64,000 nt of DNA, taken from positions 1-64,000 of the forward strand of contig NZ_NEFD01000007.1 of the NCBI RefSeq assembly GCF_002252155.1. The letters are read 5' to 3'. The position numbers and the translations under genes were made by a program. Below are positions 17,925-26,774 of the stretch, piece after piece. Position 1 is the first letter of the stretch. Each line of letters starts with the position of its first letter. Below the pieces are notes generated by a model. The model did not search any database and was not told the DNA's origin. It worked only from the letters and a program-made list of their open reading frames with translations. The DNA comes from Wohlfahrtiimonas sp. G9077. Lineage in GTDB: Bacteria > Pseudomonadota > Gammaproteobacteria > Cardiobacteriales > Wohlfahrtiimonadaceae.

Positions 17925-18795
17925 AATTTCCTGAAAGTGATAAATGTTCAGCTAAATAACGAGCTTCCGCATTAGAGACATCTAGCCAACCGCGGCGCAA
18001 TAAAAAATGAAGCATCACCCAAGCTGTGTTTGGTTTAAATTGATCAGGCTTTTTCAAAATTGCCCATAATTCTGGCAAAGGCAAACGCATAAAGCGCGCC
18101 ACTTCACCATCTTGATTGTGGGGCATAAAATCAATGGGCAGCTCAATGTCAAAGGCATGAAGCATGTCATTGCGAATGCCAAAGCCATCTTCAGCGGGCG
18201 TTAGATATTGCAAGCTGCCAAAAGGTTGAGCAGTACGCGCCACCACCTCAGGAATGCCGGCTTCTTCCCCGGCTTCTTTACAAACATTCTCAAGCAACGT
18301 GAGATCCGCAGGCAAGCCACCTGCCACCAATTGATCCAACTTTAAAGGGGCAATCGGGCGCGTTGCTGAGCGCTCTGCAATCCAAATGTGCGGCTCACCT
18401 TCGATTAAAGTGAAACCATTTAAATGCACACCGTGCGCTTGTAACCCAAGGACTGGCAACACACCACGCTCGATTTGAAAGAGTGGCAAAGTGCGCGCGG
18501 CATCTAAATACACAGTAAAGAGTTCATCTCGCCAATTAGGCACCACATGATGCGCTTTTAAATCATGACTGACGATCTCAAGCAATGCAGAACGCTTTGC
18601 AATGTCGAGCGCTAAAAACTCATCCGTAAAGCGCATTGCTTGTCCATCCACATCTTGAAAAAGATGTGGATATTTTGCCAATAACGGCACAATGCGCGCA
18701 TGCATACAACCCACAGCATGATGTTGCCAATTTAACGGCACAAACTCTGAAAAATCTGGCGCGGGCAACGCCTCAATGATGTGTTGATACTGCAT
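17905..18795 (-). CDS. NUDIX hydrolase with DUF4743-type N-terminal domain
   Basis: A 296-residue protein. The C-terminal half carries the NUDIX box GGLPADLTLLENVCKEAGEEAGI (about residues 154-176), with the catalytic KEAGEEAG core close to the REUXEEXGU consensus but Lys in place of Arg. The N-terminal ~115 residues match the layout of DUF4743 proteins, related to the NUDIX part of fungal thiamine pyrophosphokinases. Likely a nucleotide or thiamine-diphosphate-derivative pyrophosphohydrolase. It sits 8 bp after the lipoprotein gene and overlaps GNAT. Confidence 0.82.
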   Translation of the reverse strand: MQYQHIIEALPAPDFSEFVPLNWQHHAVGCMHARIVPLLAKYPHLFQDVDGQAMRFTDEFLALDIAKRSALLEIVSHDLKAHHVVPNWRDELFTVYLDAARTLPLFQIERGVLPVLGLQAHGVHLNGFTLIEGEPHIWIAERSATRPIAPLKLDQLVAGGLPADLTLLENVCKEAGEEAGIPEVVARTAQPFGSLQYLTPAEDGFGIRNDMLHAFDIELPIDFMPHNQDGEVARFMRLPLPELWAILKKPDQFKPNTAWVMLHFLLRRGWLDVSNAEARYLAEHLSLSGNYAPHHH

Positions 18796-18803
18796 GATGG
18801 CCT

Positions 18804-19397
18804 TTATGATTGTGTCGTAATGTCGCGGATGATCTCTGGCAATAAACGTGCTAACGCCCTGTTATAAGCCGCAACGCCGCCCTCTGCATTTAAGCTTTCG
18901 ACAGGCTCTTTAATGCTGTATTTTTTCGAGAACACCAATTTTTGTTGGCTATTATTGAGTAAACGCACCATCAAACTCAACTCCACATAACTGTGGCCAT
19001 TGTCAAAATATTGCTGCATTTTTTGAATGGTGGTGTCCACTTTATACGCACCCGTCAATGACGTCGGTGACACCACCACATCACGATAGGCATTCGATGC
19101 CATCAAACCATTGGCAATTGCCACTTGAATTTGCTGAACAGGTGGCTCGACCCATGCACTTTTCGTATAGACTTCCACTGTATTGGCATCACGCGAATAG
19201 GTCATGTCCACATTGTTGCCCATGCCAAAACTTTTCACATCACCCACCACAATGCCATAAGGCTTTTGATGCGCTGTTTCAACAATGTTCGCGCCCTCAG
19301 TGGCTAAGGTGTATTGTGTTTTATACGGCGCAGAAGAACACCCTGCCATCACAAGCATTGCCGCCATTAAACCTGTTAATTTCATCTTCATCATCAC
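18804..19397 (-). CDS. ABC-type transport auxiliary lipoprotein (PqiC/DUF330-like)
   Basis: A 197-residue lipoprotein: basic start, hydrophobic stretch and lipobox MAGC with the acylated Cys near residue 20. The mature part has the PqiC-like pattern (YTLATEG..., GIVVGDVKSFG, IQVAIANGLMAS), probably an outer-membrane partner of the MCE protein encoded 3 bp upstream. Known PqiC-type proteins anchor periplasm-spanning MCE assemblies to the outer membrane. It replaces the soluble MlaC/MlaA arrangement of the E. coli Mla system in this locus. Confidence 0.8.
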   Translation of the reverse strand: MMMKMKLTGLMAAMLVMAGCSSAPYKTQYTLATEGANIVETAHQKPYGIVVGDVKSFGMGNNVDMTYSRDANTVEVYTKSAWVEPPVQQIQVAIANGLMASNAYRDVVVSPTSLTGAYKVDTTIQKMQQYFDNGHSYVELSLMVRLLNNSQQKLVFSKKYSIKEPVESLNAEGGVAAYNRALARLLPEIIRDITTQS

Positions 19398-19400
19398 TCC

Positions 19401-20342
19401 TTATTCACCTGGGCCTGGTTTTGGTTTGCCTTTACCCATGATCAATGAGTTCGGCTGATTGTTCAGTTGTGTAATCAACAATGACATTTGATACAACACA
19501 TTGTTGAGCTCTGTAAATGTTGAATTCAAGTTTGGCACTTGTGAGCGCACAGATTGCCCAAAGTTGCGCCATTCCACCGCTGTTGCACCCCATGCTTTTA
19601 AGGTGCTGTCTGCATTGTCAAGCGTTGAGGTTAAGCCATCGGAGGCGGTTTTTACATTTTCTGCAATGGCACTGAAAGAGTCAATGGCTGACAATGCTCT
19701 GTCAATCTTCGGCTCTAAACCACGGAAGAATTTAGTGGCATCATCCGCCATCTCTTTGAGATCCTCTGAGCTTTCTGCAAAGTTACTGGTGACCACATCA
19801 AGGTTACGCAAAATATTGTTCACATGCTCAGCATTTTGTGTGGTGAGCACCATGTCTAATTTTTCAGATACGCCACTTAGTGCACGCGTGGCATCATTAA
19901 ATGCCGTGTCTAAACGCTGCGATAACGAAGGACCATTTTTGATCTCTGGCACAGGATCACTTTCAGTGGGCACCACATTCGGCGCACTCTCTGTACCACC
20001 ACGCAAGCTCACGCCCACCAAACCTGTAATGCCACGGCTCGTCAACACCGCTTCCGTATCCGATTTAATGGGTGTACCCGCTGCAATGTCAAGGGAGATG
20101 ATCACATAACGAGGATCTAAATCATTGAGTTCGATTTTACGCACCACGCCCACATCCACGCCTTTATAATCCACCACAGAATTGACGGATAAGCCAGAGA
20201 CAGATTCATTGGTCACCACTTTATAAGGCAGATATTTTACCTTATCTGTGCCCACGGTGAGCCAAACCACAAGCGCTAAGAGCGCAATGCTAAAGCCCAC
20301 CACAAATACGCCAACGGCGGCAAAACTGAATTTATTTTCCAT
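19401..20342 (-). CDS. MCE (MlaD)-family protein
   Basis: A 313-residue protein with one N-terminal membrane segment (about 8-28), a single MCE domain (about 38-120: YKVVTNESVSGLSVNSVVDYKGVDVG..., RGITGLVGVSLRGG) and a long helical, coiled-coil-prone C-terminal part with regular Ala/Leu/Asp spacing. E. coli MlaD is only about 183 residues, so this is a longer type. It binds lipids between inner and outer membrane as substrate-binding part of an ABC importer or exporter. It overlaps the ATPase gene by 11 bp. Confidence 0.88.
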   Translation of the reverse strand: MENKFSFAAVGVFVVGFSIALLALVVWLTVGTDKVKYLPYKVVTNESVSGLSVNSVVDYKGVDVGVVRKIELNDLDPRYVIISLDIAAGTPIKSDTEAVLTSRGITGLVGVSLRGGTESAPNVVPTESDPVPEIKNGPSLSQRLDTAFNDATRALSGVSEKLDMVLTTQNAEHVNNILRNLDVVTSNFAESSEDLKEMADDATKFFRGLEPKIDRALSAIDSFSAIAENVKTASDGLTSTLDNADSTLKAWGATAVEWRNFGQSVRSQVPNLNSTFTELNNVLYQMSLLITQLNNQPNSLIMGKGKPKPGPGE

Positions 20343-21117
20343 AAGCTTCCTCTGTTGCTCGGCCCCTTGGCCCTTGAAAATACTTTTGAATCAATGGATG
20401 CGGATCTTTCACCAATTCAGGCATTGGTTTGTACGCTAAAATTTTCTTCTCACCCAAAAAGGCCACTTTATCCGTCACAGCCCATAAAGAATCGAGATCA
20501 TGAGTCACCATCATAATGGTCAGCGAGAGAGATTCTTTGAGCTGATTCATCAAATCATCAAACTCGCCTGCACCCACAGGATCAAGCCCTGCAGTTGGTT
20601 CATCTAAAAAGAGCAATTGCGGATCAAGGGCTAAAGCGCGCGCTAAAGCTGCTCGCTTGATCATCCCGCCTGACAATTCACGCGGATAGAGATTTGCAGC
20701 ATGGGCAGGCAAACCAGAGAGCACAATTTTAAGCTCCGCCAACTCCTTCATCTCCGCTGTTGATAGCTTTAAATGCTCCTTCATGGGCACCATGACATTT
20801 TCCAATACCGTCAACGAGCTAAACAGCGCGCCGCTTTGAAAGAGCATGCCAAAACGCTTACGCAACTGCATTTGTTGCTGATTGCTGATGCCCCAAATGG
20901 GCTCACCAAACATATACACTTGCCCAGAATAGGGTTTGAGCAGCATGATGATCGAGCGCAATAATGTGGTTTTCCCTGAGCCTGAACCGCCCACCAAGGC
21001 CACCAATTCGCCCTTTTGTACCGTCATATTGAGATCTTCATGCACTGAATGGGTGCCAAAACGGTTATAAAGGTGCTCAATCTCGATGGCAATGTTGTTG
21101 TCTACTGTTTCTGTCAT
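20332..21117 (-). CDS. ABC transporter ATPase of the MCE lipid system (MlaF-like)
   Basis: A 261-residue ATPase. Walker A GGSGSGKTT (about 43-51), Q-loop LFQSGALFSSLTVLENV, signature LSGGMIKRAALARAL, Walker B LLFLDEPTAGLDP and the switch His (MVTHDL) are all intact. LSGGM(I/Q)KR and FQSGALFSS are typical of MlaF/Ttg2A. The start is chosen at ATG 21117, which shares one base with the permease stop (TAATG); open sequence further upstream lies in the permease gene. Confidence 0.93.
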   Translation of the reverse strand: MTETVDNNIAIEIEHLYNRFGTHSVHEDLNMTVQKGELVALVGGSGSGKTTLLRSIIMLLKPYSGQVYMFGEPIWGISNQQQMQLRKRFGMLFQSGALFSSLTVLENVMVPMKEHLKLSTAEMKELAELKIVLSGLPAHAANLYPRELSGGMIKRAALARALALDPQLLFLDEPTAGLDPVGAGEFDDLMNQLKESLSLTIMMVTHDLDSLWAVTDKVAFLGEKKILAYKPMPELVKDPHPLIQKYFQGPRGRATEEAYGK

Positions 21118-22232
21118 TAGATCGGCACATTCCTTGTAATAATGGAGAAAATGGCATCGCAAATGATCACTAAAAAGATCGATTGCACCACAGAAATGGT
21201 GGTTTGTTGCCCTACGCTGTCCGCACCGCCACTGACGCGAAAGCCTTGATAGCAACCGGTCAAAGAAATGATGATGGCAAACAGCGGGGTTTTCGCCAAG
21301 CCCACCAATAAAGTATCCACCGTCATCACTTGCGGAATACGCTCGACGAAGGTGCTAAAAGAGACATCTAAATAGGTGTTTGCGAGCACCATGCCGCCAA
21401 AGACACTGCACACATCGGCAAAGACCGTTAAAAATGGCAATGCCACAATGAGCGCCATCATCTTTGGCACCACAAGCTGATCTAAGGGATTGATGCCAAT
21501 GGTGCTCAACGCATCCACTTCCTCATTGACCACCATGGTGCCAATTTGTGCAGCAATCGCAGAACCTGTTCGCCCTGCCACAATGATGGCCGTCATCAAG
21601 GGCGCCAATTCTCTGAGCATCGAGATGGAAATCAATTCCACCACAAAGATGTTCGCACCATACTGTTTTAATAAAGCGCCACCTTGATAGGCAATCACGA
21701 TGCCGATCAAAAAGTTCAAAAGGCCAATGATGAAAAGCGCTTGTACACCGCCCGTTTGCACATTTGACCACATGGTTTTCCAACGGATCGACCAAGGATG
21801 GGCAAGATTTTTCGCCGTCACCATCGCCACTTGACCAATGAAGTCAAAAAAACGATACGTTTGATCTTTTGCCAAATAGGTGCGTTTACCCACTGCCACA
21901 AAGAAAGGATCTTTTTTCGGATCATCTAAAGCATCGGGCTCAAATGCGGCCATTTTATCGGAGATAAAATCCACCAAATTGGCAAACTCACCATGAAATG
22001 CGGTTAGATTCGCTTGGCCATTTTTGGCTTTCAAGGCTTTGACAATCGTGCCCATCCAATAGGCACCGCTTGTGTCTAACGACGTTAAAGCGCTGCCATT
22101 GATCTCGATGGCTTGTGATAAATCAAGTTTAGACCAATCAATCGCCGCAATCGATTTTTCAATGATGGGCGTATTGCCAATCGTCCATTCGCCCTCAAGC
22201 ATCAACTGATTATTGTTTTGCGTCAGCATCAT
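21117..22232 (-). CDS. MlaE-family permease with fused N-terminal STAS (MlaB-like) domain
   Basis: A 371-residue protein. Residues 1 to about 100 look like a STAS domain (beta strands around LEGEWTIG, SLDTSGAYWMG at the conserved Asp-Thr-Ser-Gly site), the role played by separate MlaB in E. coli. Residues about 130-371 are the MlaE permease: GGVQALFIIGLLNFLIG, LTAIIVAGRTGSAIAAQIGTM, NEEVDAL and several membrane helices. Together with the downstream ATPase, MCE protein and lipoprotein it forms a complete transporter. It overlaps the PH-domain gene by 4 bp. Confidence 0.9.
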   Translation of the reverse strand: MMLTQNNNQLMLEGEWTIGNTPIIEKSIAAIDWSKLDLSQAIEINGSALTSLDTSGAYWMGTIVKALKAKNGQANLTAFHGEFANLVDFISDKMAAFEPDALDDPKKDPFFVAVGKRTYLAKDQTYRFFDFIGQVAMVTAKNLAHPWSIRWKTMWSNVQTGGVQALFIIGLLNFLIGIVIAYQGGALLKQYGANIFVVELISISMLRELAPLMTAIIVAGRTGSAIAAQIGTMVVNEEVDALSTIGINPLDQLVVPKMMALIVALPFLTVFADVCSVFGGMVLANTYLDVSFSTFVERIPQVMTVDTLLVGLAKTPLFAIIISLTGCYQGFRVSGGADSVGQQTTISVVQSIFLVIICDAIFSIITRNVPI

Positions 22233-22843
22233 TTTTCATTCTCAACAACGCATGTGGTCAAGACTTCAGGCATTTTGATGGCGGGCAAACGTGCCGTTAA
22301 ACCACCAGAAGCTTGAATGATCAAAGTGCCCACATCCATGAATCGGCTCAGGAGACCTTTTTTAATGTGAAAGGCATCCACATGTAAACGCGCAAATTCA
22401 ATGCGCTGTGGGCGAAATAGCCCTGTGACCACTAAAATGCGTTGATCTGTCACCATCACTTTAGTGGTTAAAAACGTTAATGTGGCGCGCACTAAGCGAT
22501 ATAACGCATAAATGAGCACCAATTGGCTAATCCACTTACGCGGATGCAAGCGGATGCCATTTAAAAACTCATACATCGAACGCGGCAAATGTTCTTGAAT
22601 CACCTCAGAACCCATCGCTAAATAACTGTGGATCGTATGACTCAATCCTGTGCCACTTTGTGGCATCGGCCAAATCAACAATGAATAGAGCGAAAAAGAG
22701 CCATGGAGCGCTGCATTAAGCGCTAAATAGATGCCGGCCAATAGCCATAAAGCAGGCGCGACAAAAATCCACCAATGCGTGTATTGTGACAAAAGGAGGG
22801 ATTCGTTGTGGGCTAATTCTTCTTCTCGATGACTTAAATACAT
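22229..22843 (-). CDS. Membrane protein with bacterial PH (bPH2-like) domain
   Basis: A 204-residue protein with two or three hydrophobic segments (about 25-45, 50-60, 108-122) followed by a soluble part (about 125-200) with VTDQRILVVTGLFRPQRIEFARLHVDAFHIKKGLLSRFMDVGTL, the typical bPH2/YdbT pattern: a 'translated into another membrane-linked' beta domain with a G-x-x-x-x-x-x-x-i-x-l motif. Function unknown; location in a lipid transport operon suggests a membrane-associated accessory. It starts 16 bp after the thermonuclease gene. Confidence 0.75.
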   Translation of the reverse strand: MYLSHREEELAHNESLLLSQYTHWWIFVAPALWLLAGIYLALNAALHGSFSLYSLLIWPMPQSGTGLSHTIHSYLAMGSEVIQEHLPRSMYEFLNGIRLHPRKWISQLVLIYALYRLVRATLTFLTTKVMVTDQRILVVTGLFRPQRIEFARLHVDAFHIKKGLLSRFMDVGTLIIQASGGLTARLPAIKMPEVLTTCVVENEK

Positions 22844-22859
22844 ATCTATACCAAATGTT

Positions 22860-23480
22860 TTACGGATGCAGCCGCCGCCATTGTTCGGGTTGTTGTTGCG
22901 CGCCAGCTGTTTGCCAAATGCCTAATCGTGACATTTTAGCGCGTTTTTGTGCATTTATGTAGTCTTGATCATGATTATAGCGGGCATAAACAATCGCTGC
23001 CCCTGCTTCCACCATCTCAAGCCCCACATCTTGCGCTTGAATAAACAGTTTAGCCAATAATCGGCCATATTGATCTTTTTCCATCACTTGCAGTTCAATC
23101 GCTCGATGGTCACCAATCATATTTTTTAGGGTTTGTGTGGCCATTTCACCCCAAGGTTTTTGCCCGGTTTCGGGCGCATCAATGCCCCAAATGCGCACAG
23201 AGCGGCGTGATGTTTCACGTGGATCATGAGGTTTTGGGCATTGCATCACCACCGTATCTCCATCAATGATGCGCTCTAATTGGCATGTGAGGGTAATCGG
23301 ATAATGATCATAAGGTTCATCATCATACCAACGGCCTTTGGGCACATATAAGCTTGAGACAATGAACAGCAGAAGGCAACAAATCGGCACCAAAAGATGC
23401 TGATAAAAGCGCGGATGCGTACGCGCTTTACCAATGCGCCATCGAACATAACGCCCGATGCGTTTAACCAAGCACCGCAT
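22860..23480 (-). CDS. Membrane-anchored thermonuclease (SNase)-family protein
   Basis: A 206-residue protein with a basic N-terminus and one membrane segment (about 28-46), then a staphylococcal nuclease fold. Seen: RIIDGDTVVMQC (about 69-80), VRIWGIDAPETG (about 92-103) with the conserved Arg, Asp and Glu, and DQYGRLLAKLF (about 136-146) with the second catalytic Arg. It probably degrades nucleic acid outside the cytoplasm while tethered to the inner membrane. The start overlaps the pgpA stop by 17 bp. Confidence 0.88.
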   Translation of the reverse strand: MRCLVKRIGRYVRWRIGKARTHPRFYQHLLVPICCLLLFIVSSLYVPKGRWYDDEPYDHYPITLTCQLERIIDGDTVVMQCPKPHDPRETSRRSVRIWGIDAPETGQKPWGEMATQTLKNMIGDHRAIELQVMEKDQYGRLLAKLFIQAQDVGLEMVEAGAAIVYARYNHDQDYINAQKRAKMSRLGIWQTAGAQQQPEQWRRLHP

Positions 23481-23961
23481 AACCCCAAAGGATCAAATGA
23501 ATGCTGATCAAGGCCATGATGCCCGCTAAGACATCATCCACCATAATGCCAATGCCACCTTTCATCTTTTGATCCACCCATTTAATTGGCCAAGGTTTAA
23601 TCACATCAAAAATGCGAAAGAGCACAAAGCCCAAGATCGCTGTGTAAATGTTCACAGGCACTAAAAACATCGTGATGAAAAAACCCACAAATTCATCGAT
23701 CACAATGCCACCGTGATCATGCACATTGAGCTCGCGGCTTGCTTGATCGCTGACAATGCAGCCTAAAACAAAGACAAAGGCTGTGATCACGGCATACCAT
23801 AAATCTGGTAAATACGTCATCAAGAACCAAAATGGCACTGCCGCCAATGTCCCAAAAGTGCCGGGCGCCACCGGTGCACAGCCTGAACCAAAACCAGAGG
23901 CTAAAAACTGCGCCGGGGTTTTGATGGTGATTTTCACAGAGTGATCATGTTTGCTGTGCAT
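23464..23961 (-). CDS. pgpA: Phosphatidylglycerophosphatase A
   Basis: Dephosphorylates phosphatidylglycerophosphate to phosphatidylglycerol in the inner membrane. The 165-residue protein shows ASGFGSGCAPVAPGTFGT (about 16-33), HDHGGIVIDEFVGFF (about 75-90) and RIFDVIKPWPI (about 112-122), the conserved PgpA blocks, and about four membrane segments. It precedes the thermonuclease and lipid-transport genes and follows orn by 13 bp. Confidence 0.93.
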   Translation of the reverse strand: MHSKHDHSVKITIKTPAQFLASGFGSGCAPVAPGTFGTLAAVPFWFLMTYLPDLWYAVITAFVFVLGCIVSDQASRELNVHDHGGIVIDEFVGFFITMFLVPVNIYTAILGFVLFRIFDVIKPWPIKWVDQKMKGGIGIMVDDVLAGIMALISIHLILWGYAVLG

Positions 23962-23974
23962 CGTGCGCTCCTTA

Positions 23975-24517
23975 TTAATGTTGTTGTAAATAGTGAGTGC
24001 GATAGAATTTTAACTCGCCAATCGACTCACGAATGTCATCTAAAGCCTTGTGTGTGTTTTTCTTTTCATACATTGCGCCATTTGGATACCAACGCTTGAT
24101 CATCTCTTTAAAGGAGCTCACATCCACATTGCGATAATGCAAATATTGATCAATGTGCGGCATGTAACGTTTTAAAAAACGGCGATCGGTGCCAATGCTG
24201 TTGCCACACAAAGGCGAAGTGCCTTTTGCGATCCATAAACGCAAAAATTCATACGTCATCTCTTCGGCTTCTGCAAGGCTGATGTTGCTTTGGCGCACGC
24301 GCTCAATTAAACCAGATTCACCGTGCGTTTTTTGATTCCAATCATCCATCAACTCCAAAACATCATCCGGTTGATGAATGGCGATCACAGGACCTTCGGC
24401 CACAACATTTAAGTCGCTGTCCGTTACGATGGAGGCAATTTCTATGATGTGATCAAGATTTTCCTCCAATCCTGTCATCTCTAAATCTACCCAAAACAAA
24501 TAGCGATCTGACTGCAT
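23975..24517 (-). CDS. orn: Oligoribonuclease
   Basis: Degrades 2-5 nt RNA, including linear cyclic-di-GMP breakdown products. The 180-residue protein has the DEDDh layout: [11 protein letters not shown] at residues 9-19, IAIHQ near 45, [10 protein letters not shown] near 111, [11 protein letters not shown] and [11 protein letters not shown] near 157. A good ribosome-binding site (AAAAGG) precedes the ATG. It heads a run of ten minus-strand genes with gaps of at most 16 bp, down to the GNAT gene. Confidence 0.95.
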   Translation of the reverse strand: MQSDRYLFWVDLEMTGLEENLDHIIEIASIVTDSDLNVVAEGPVIAIHQPDDVLELMDDWNQKTHGESGLIERVRQSNISLAEAEEMTYEFLRLWIAKGTSPLCGNSIGTDRRFLKRYMPHIDQYLHYRNVDVSSFKEMIKRWYPNGAMYEKKNTHKALDDIRESIGELKFYRTHYLQQH

Positions 24518-24596
24518 GTTCTACCTTTTCAATAATTGACTCAATAAAGCGCCATTTTATCACGGCTACTTTGTGCTGTGTGCCCTTGCATGATGG

Positions 24597-25199
24597 TTAT
24601 TTTTTATCAAGGATCGCCAAAACCTCATCCACAGAATCCACCAAATGCAGCCAATCAAAAGTGTCTGTGCTGATGAGCTTTTTCTCTAGTAACGTCGTTT
24701 TAAACCATTCAAATATGGGCGCCCAAAAGCCGCTGTCATACAACATTACCGGCGAGCACTGTAATTTACCGGTTTGCACCAGCGTCATCACCTCAAACAA
24801 TTCATCTAGCGTGCCAAAACCGCCGGGCATACAAATGTAGGCACAAGAATAATTGAAAAAGCTCATTTTACGTGGATAAAACTGAGAAAATCGCAGTGAA
24901 CGGGTTTGATAAGGATTCGGATGTTGCTCACGGGGCAAGATGATGTTTAAACCCACAGATTCTGTGCCGCCCTCAACCGCGCCTTGATTGGCCGCTGCCA
25001 TAATACCGGGGCCGCCGCCTGAAATAATGGCGTAACCTTGTTCGGCAATCGCTTTGGCAACATTGACCGTTGCCACATAATAAGAATCATCTTCAGGAAT
25101 GCGTGCAGAGCCAAAAATGGTGACGGCGCGCCCTAAATCATTGAGTACGCGTTTTGCTTCTTTCAATTCTGAATCGATCTGATGCACATCCCACAACAT
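24597..25199 (-). CDS. LOG-family protein (putative nucleoside 5'-monophosphate phosphoribohydrolase)
   Basis: About 200 residues with the Rossmann-like LOG fold: VTIFGSAR near the N-terminus, ISGGGPGIMAAANQGA, and MPGGFGTLDELFE with the catalytic PGGxGTxxE motif. Characterised relatives cleave ribose-5-phosphate from nucleoside monophosphates (LOG, PpnN/YgdH class). I place the start at ATG 25199 (AAGG a few bases upstream). ATG 25214 is possible; ATG 25262 is not, because it lies upstream of the predicted -10 box (25247-25242). Separated by 79 bp from orn. Confidence 0.85.
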   Translation of the reverse strand: MLWDVHQIDSELKEAKRVLNDLGRAVTIFGSARIPEDDSYYVATVNVAKAIAEQGYAIISGGGPGIMAAANQGAVEGGTESVGLNIILPREQHPNPYQTRSLRFSQFYPRKMSFFNYSCAYICMPGGFGTLDELFEVMTLVQTGKLQCSPVMLYDSGFWAPIFEWFKTTLLEKKLISTDTFDWLHLVDSVDEVLAILDKK

Positions 25200-25241
25200 G
25201 TTTGTCGCCTTCATTCTATTTTGTCTGTTCACGGGCGGGGA

Positions 25242-25274
25242 ATTATAACAGACCATTTTCATTAATGTTATAAT
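25242..25274. promoter_or_regulatory. Symmetric divergent promoter region between LOG gene and ubiD
   Basis: ATTATAAC (25242-25249) and GTTATAAT (25267-25274) form a perfect 8-bp inverted repeat that supplies a TATAAT -10 box to each direction: 25247-25242 on the minus strand for the LOG gene and 25269-25274 on the plus strand for ubiD. The plus-strand box has an extended TGT. The -35 regions are weak and would overlap the opposing unit. Confidence 0.6.
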
Positions 25275-25301
25275 CGATTTTTTTGGATGAGATCAGTGGG
25301 C

Positions 25302-26774
25302 ATGCAATTTCAAGATTTACGAGAATTCATCGATTATTTAGAAAAAAACAACAAACTACAGCGTGTTACCCATGAAATGGACACGAATTTAGAGATGACG
25401 GAATTCTCTGATCATGTGTTGCGCCAAGGTGGCCCTGCCCTTTTATTTGAAAATCCCAAAGATCACACCATTCCTGTGCTCACCAATTTATTTGGCACGC
25501 CTGAACGCGTTGCCCTTGCCATTGGCGAGACTGATCCTGCCCGCTTAAGAGACATTGGCAAGCTGCTCGCCTTTTTAAAAGAGCCCACGCCGCCAGAAAG
25601 CCTTCGCAGCATGATCAAGCAGTTCCCGATCTTTAAAAAAGTGCTCTCCATGAAGTCAAAAACCCTCTCATCACCGCCCTGCCGCGATGTGGTGATTGAA
25701 AAAGAAGAGGTAGATTTGAGCACTTTGCCCATTCAAAAATGTTGGCCAAAAGATGCAGCGCCCTTGATCACTTGGGGTTTGACCATCACCAAAGGGCCAC
25801 ACAAAAAACGTCAAAACATTGGCATTTATCGCCAGCAAGTGATCGGTAAAAACCGCATCATCATGCGTTGGCTTGCACACCGTGGCGGCGCATTGGATTT
25901 TCGTGAGTTTCAACTGAAAAATCCTGGCAAACCTTTTCCGGTTGCCGTTGCTTTAGGCGCAGATCCTGCCACCATCATCGCAGCTGTTACTCCCATTCCG
26001 GACACTTTATCTGAATATGCCTTTGCAGGCTTATTGCGCGGCAAAAAAACCTATGTGGCGCCTTCCCTCATCTCCGATGAATTAACGGTGCCAGCTTATG
26101 CTGAAATTGTGCTAGAAGGTTACATTTATCCCGATGACATGGCGCCCGAAGGCCCATATGGTGATCACACCGGCTACTACAATGAAGTGGACAACTTCCC
26201 TGTGATGACCGTTGAGCGCATCACGCATCGCAAAAATCCCATTTATCACTCCACATATACAGGTCGCCCACCCGATGAACCGGCGATGCTCGGCGTTGCG
26301 TTAAATGAAGTGTTTGTGCCCATCATTCAAAAACAATTTCCGGAGATTGTGGATTTTTATCTACCACCTGAAGGCTGCTCGTACCGCATGGCGGTGGTGA
26401 GCATTAAAAAACAGTATCCGGGGCATGCAAAACGCGTGATGCTGGGCGTTTGGTCATTCTTGCGCCAATTTATGTACACCAAATTTGTCATCATCGTGGA
26501 TGAAGACATCAATTGCCGCGATTGGAATGATGTGATGTGGGCGATCACCACACGCATGGATCCGATTCGCGACACCGTGATGGTGGACAATACGCCCATT
26601 GATTATTTGGACTTTGCTTCCCCCATCTCCGGGCTTGGCTCAAAAATGGGTTTAGACGCCACCAATAAATGGCCGGGCGAAACGGATCGCGAATGGGGCG
26701 AGCCCATCGAAATGACGCCAGAAGTGGTGGACAAAGTGAGTACAATTTTAAAAGAGTACGGATATGAAAGATAA
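25302..26774 (+). CDS. ubiD: 4-hydroxy-3-polyprenylbenzoate decarboxylase
   Basis: Prenylated-FMN-dependent decarboxylase of ubiquinone biosynthesis. The 490-residue sequence follows E. coli UbiD throughout: [11 protein letters not shown] near the N-terminus, [56 protein letters not shown] and the C-terminal [18 protein letters not shown]. An ATG at 25287 is in frame but lies only about 6 nt from the expected transcription start; ATG 25302 leaves a normal leader and is preferred. It overlaps gmhA by 11 bp. Confidence 0.96.
   Translation: MQFQDLREFIDYLEKNNKLQRVTHEMDTNLEMTEFSDHVLRQGGPALLFENPKDHTIPVLTNLFGTPERVALAIGETDPARLRDIGKLLAFLKEPTPPESLRSMIKQFPIFKKVLSMKSKTLSSPPCRDVVIEKEEVDLSTLPIQKCWPKDAAPLITWGLTITKGPHKKRQNIGIYRQQVIGKNRIIMRWLAHRGGALDFREFQLKNPGKPFPVAVALGADPATIIAAVTPIPDTLSEYAFAGLLRGKKTYVAPSLISDELTVPAYAEIVLEGYIYPDDMAPEGPYGDHTGYYNEVDNFPVMTVERITHRKNPIYHSTYTGRPPDEPAMLGVALNEVFVPIIQKQFPEIVDFYLPPEGCSYRMAVVSIKKQYPGHAKRVMLGVWSFLRQFMYTKFVIIVDEDINCRDWNDVMWAITTRMDPIRDTVMVDNTPIDYLDFASPISGLGSKMGLDATNKWPGETDREWGEPIEMTPEVVDKVSTILKEYGYER

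Noticed and set aside
25200-25262. Upstream start of the LOG protein at 25262
   Set aside because: That ATG lies upstream of the predicted -10 box, so it would not be in the transcript; a start at 25199 has a ribosome-binding site.
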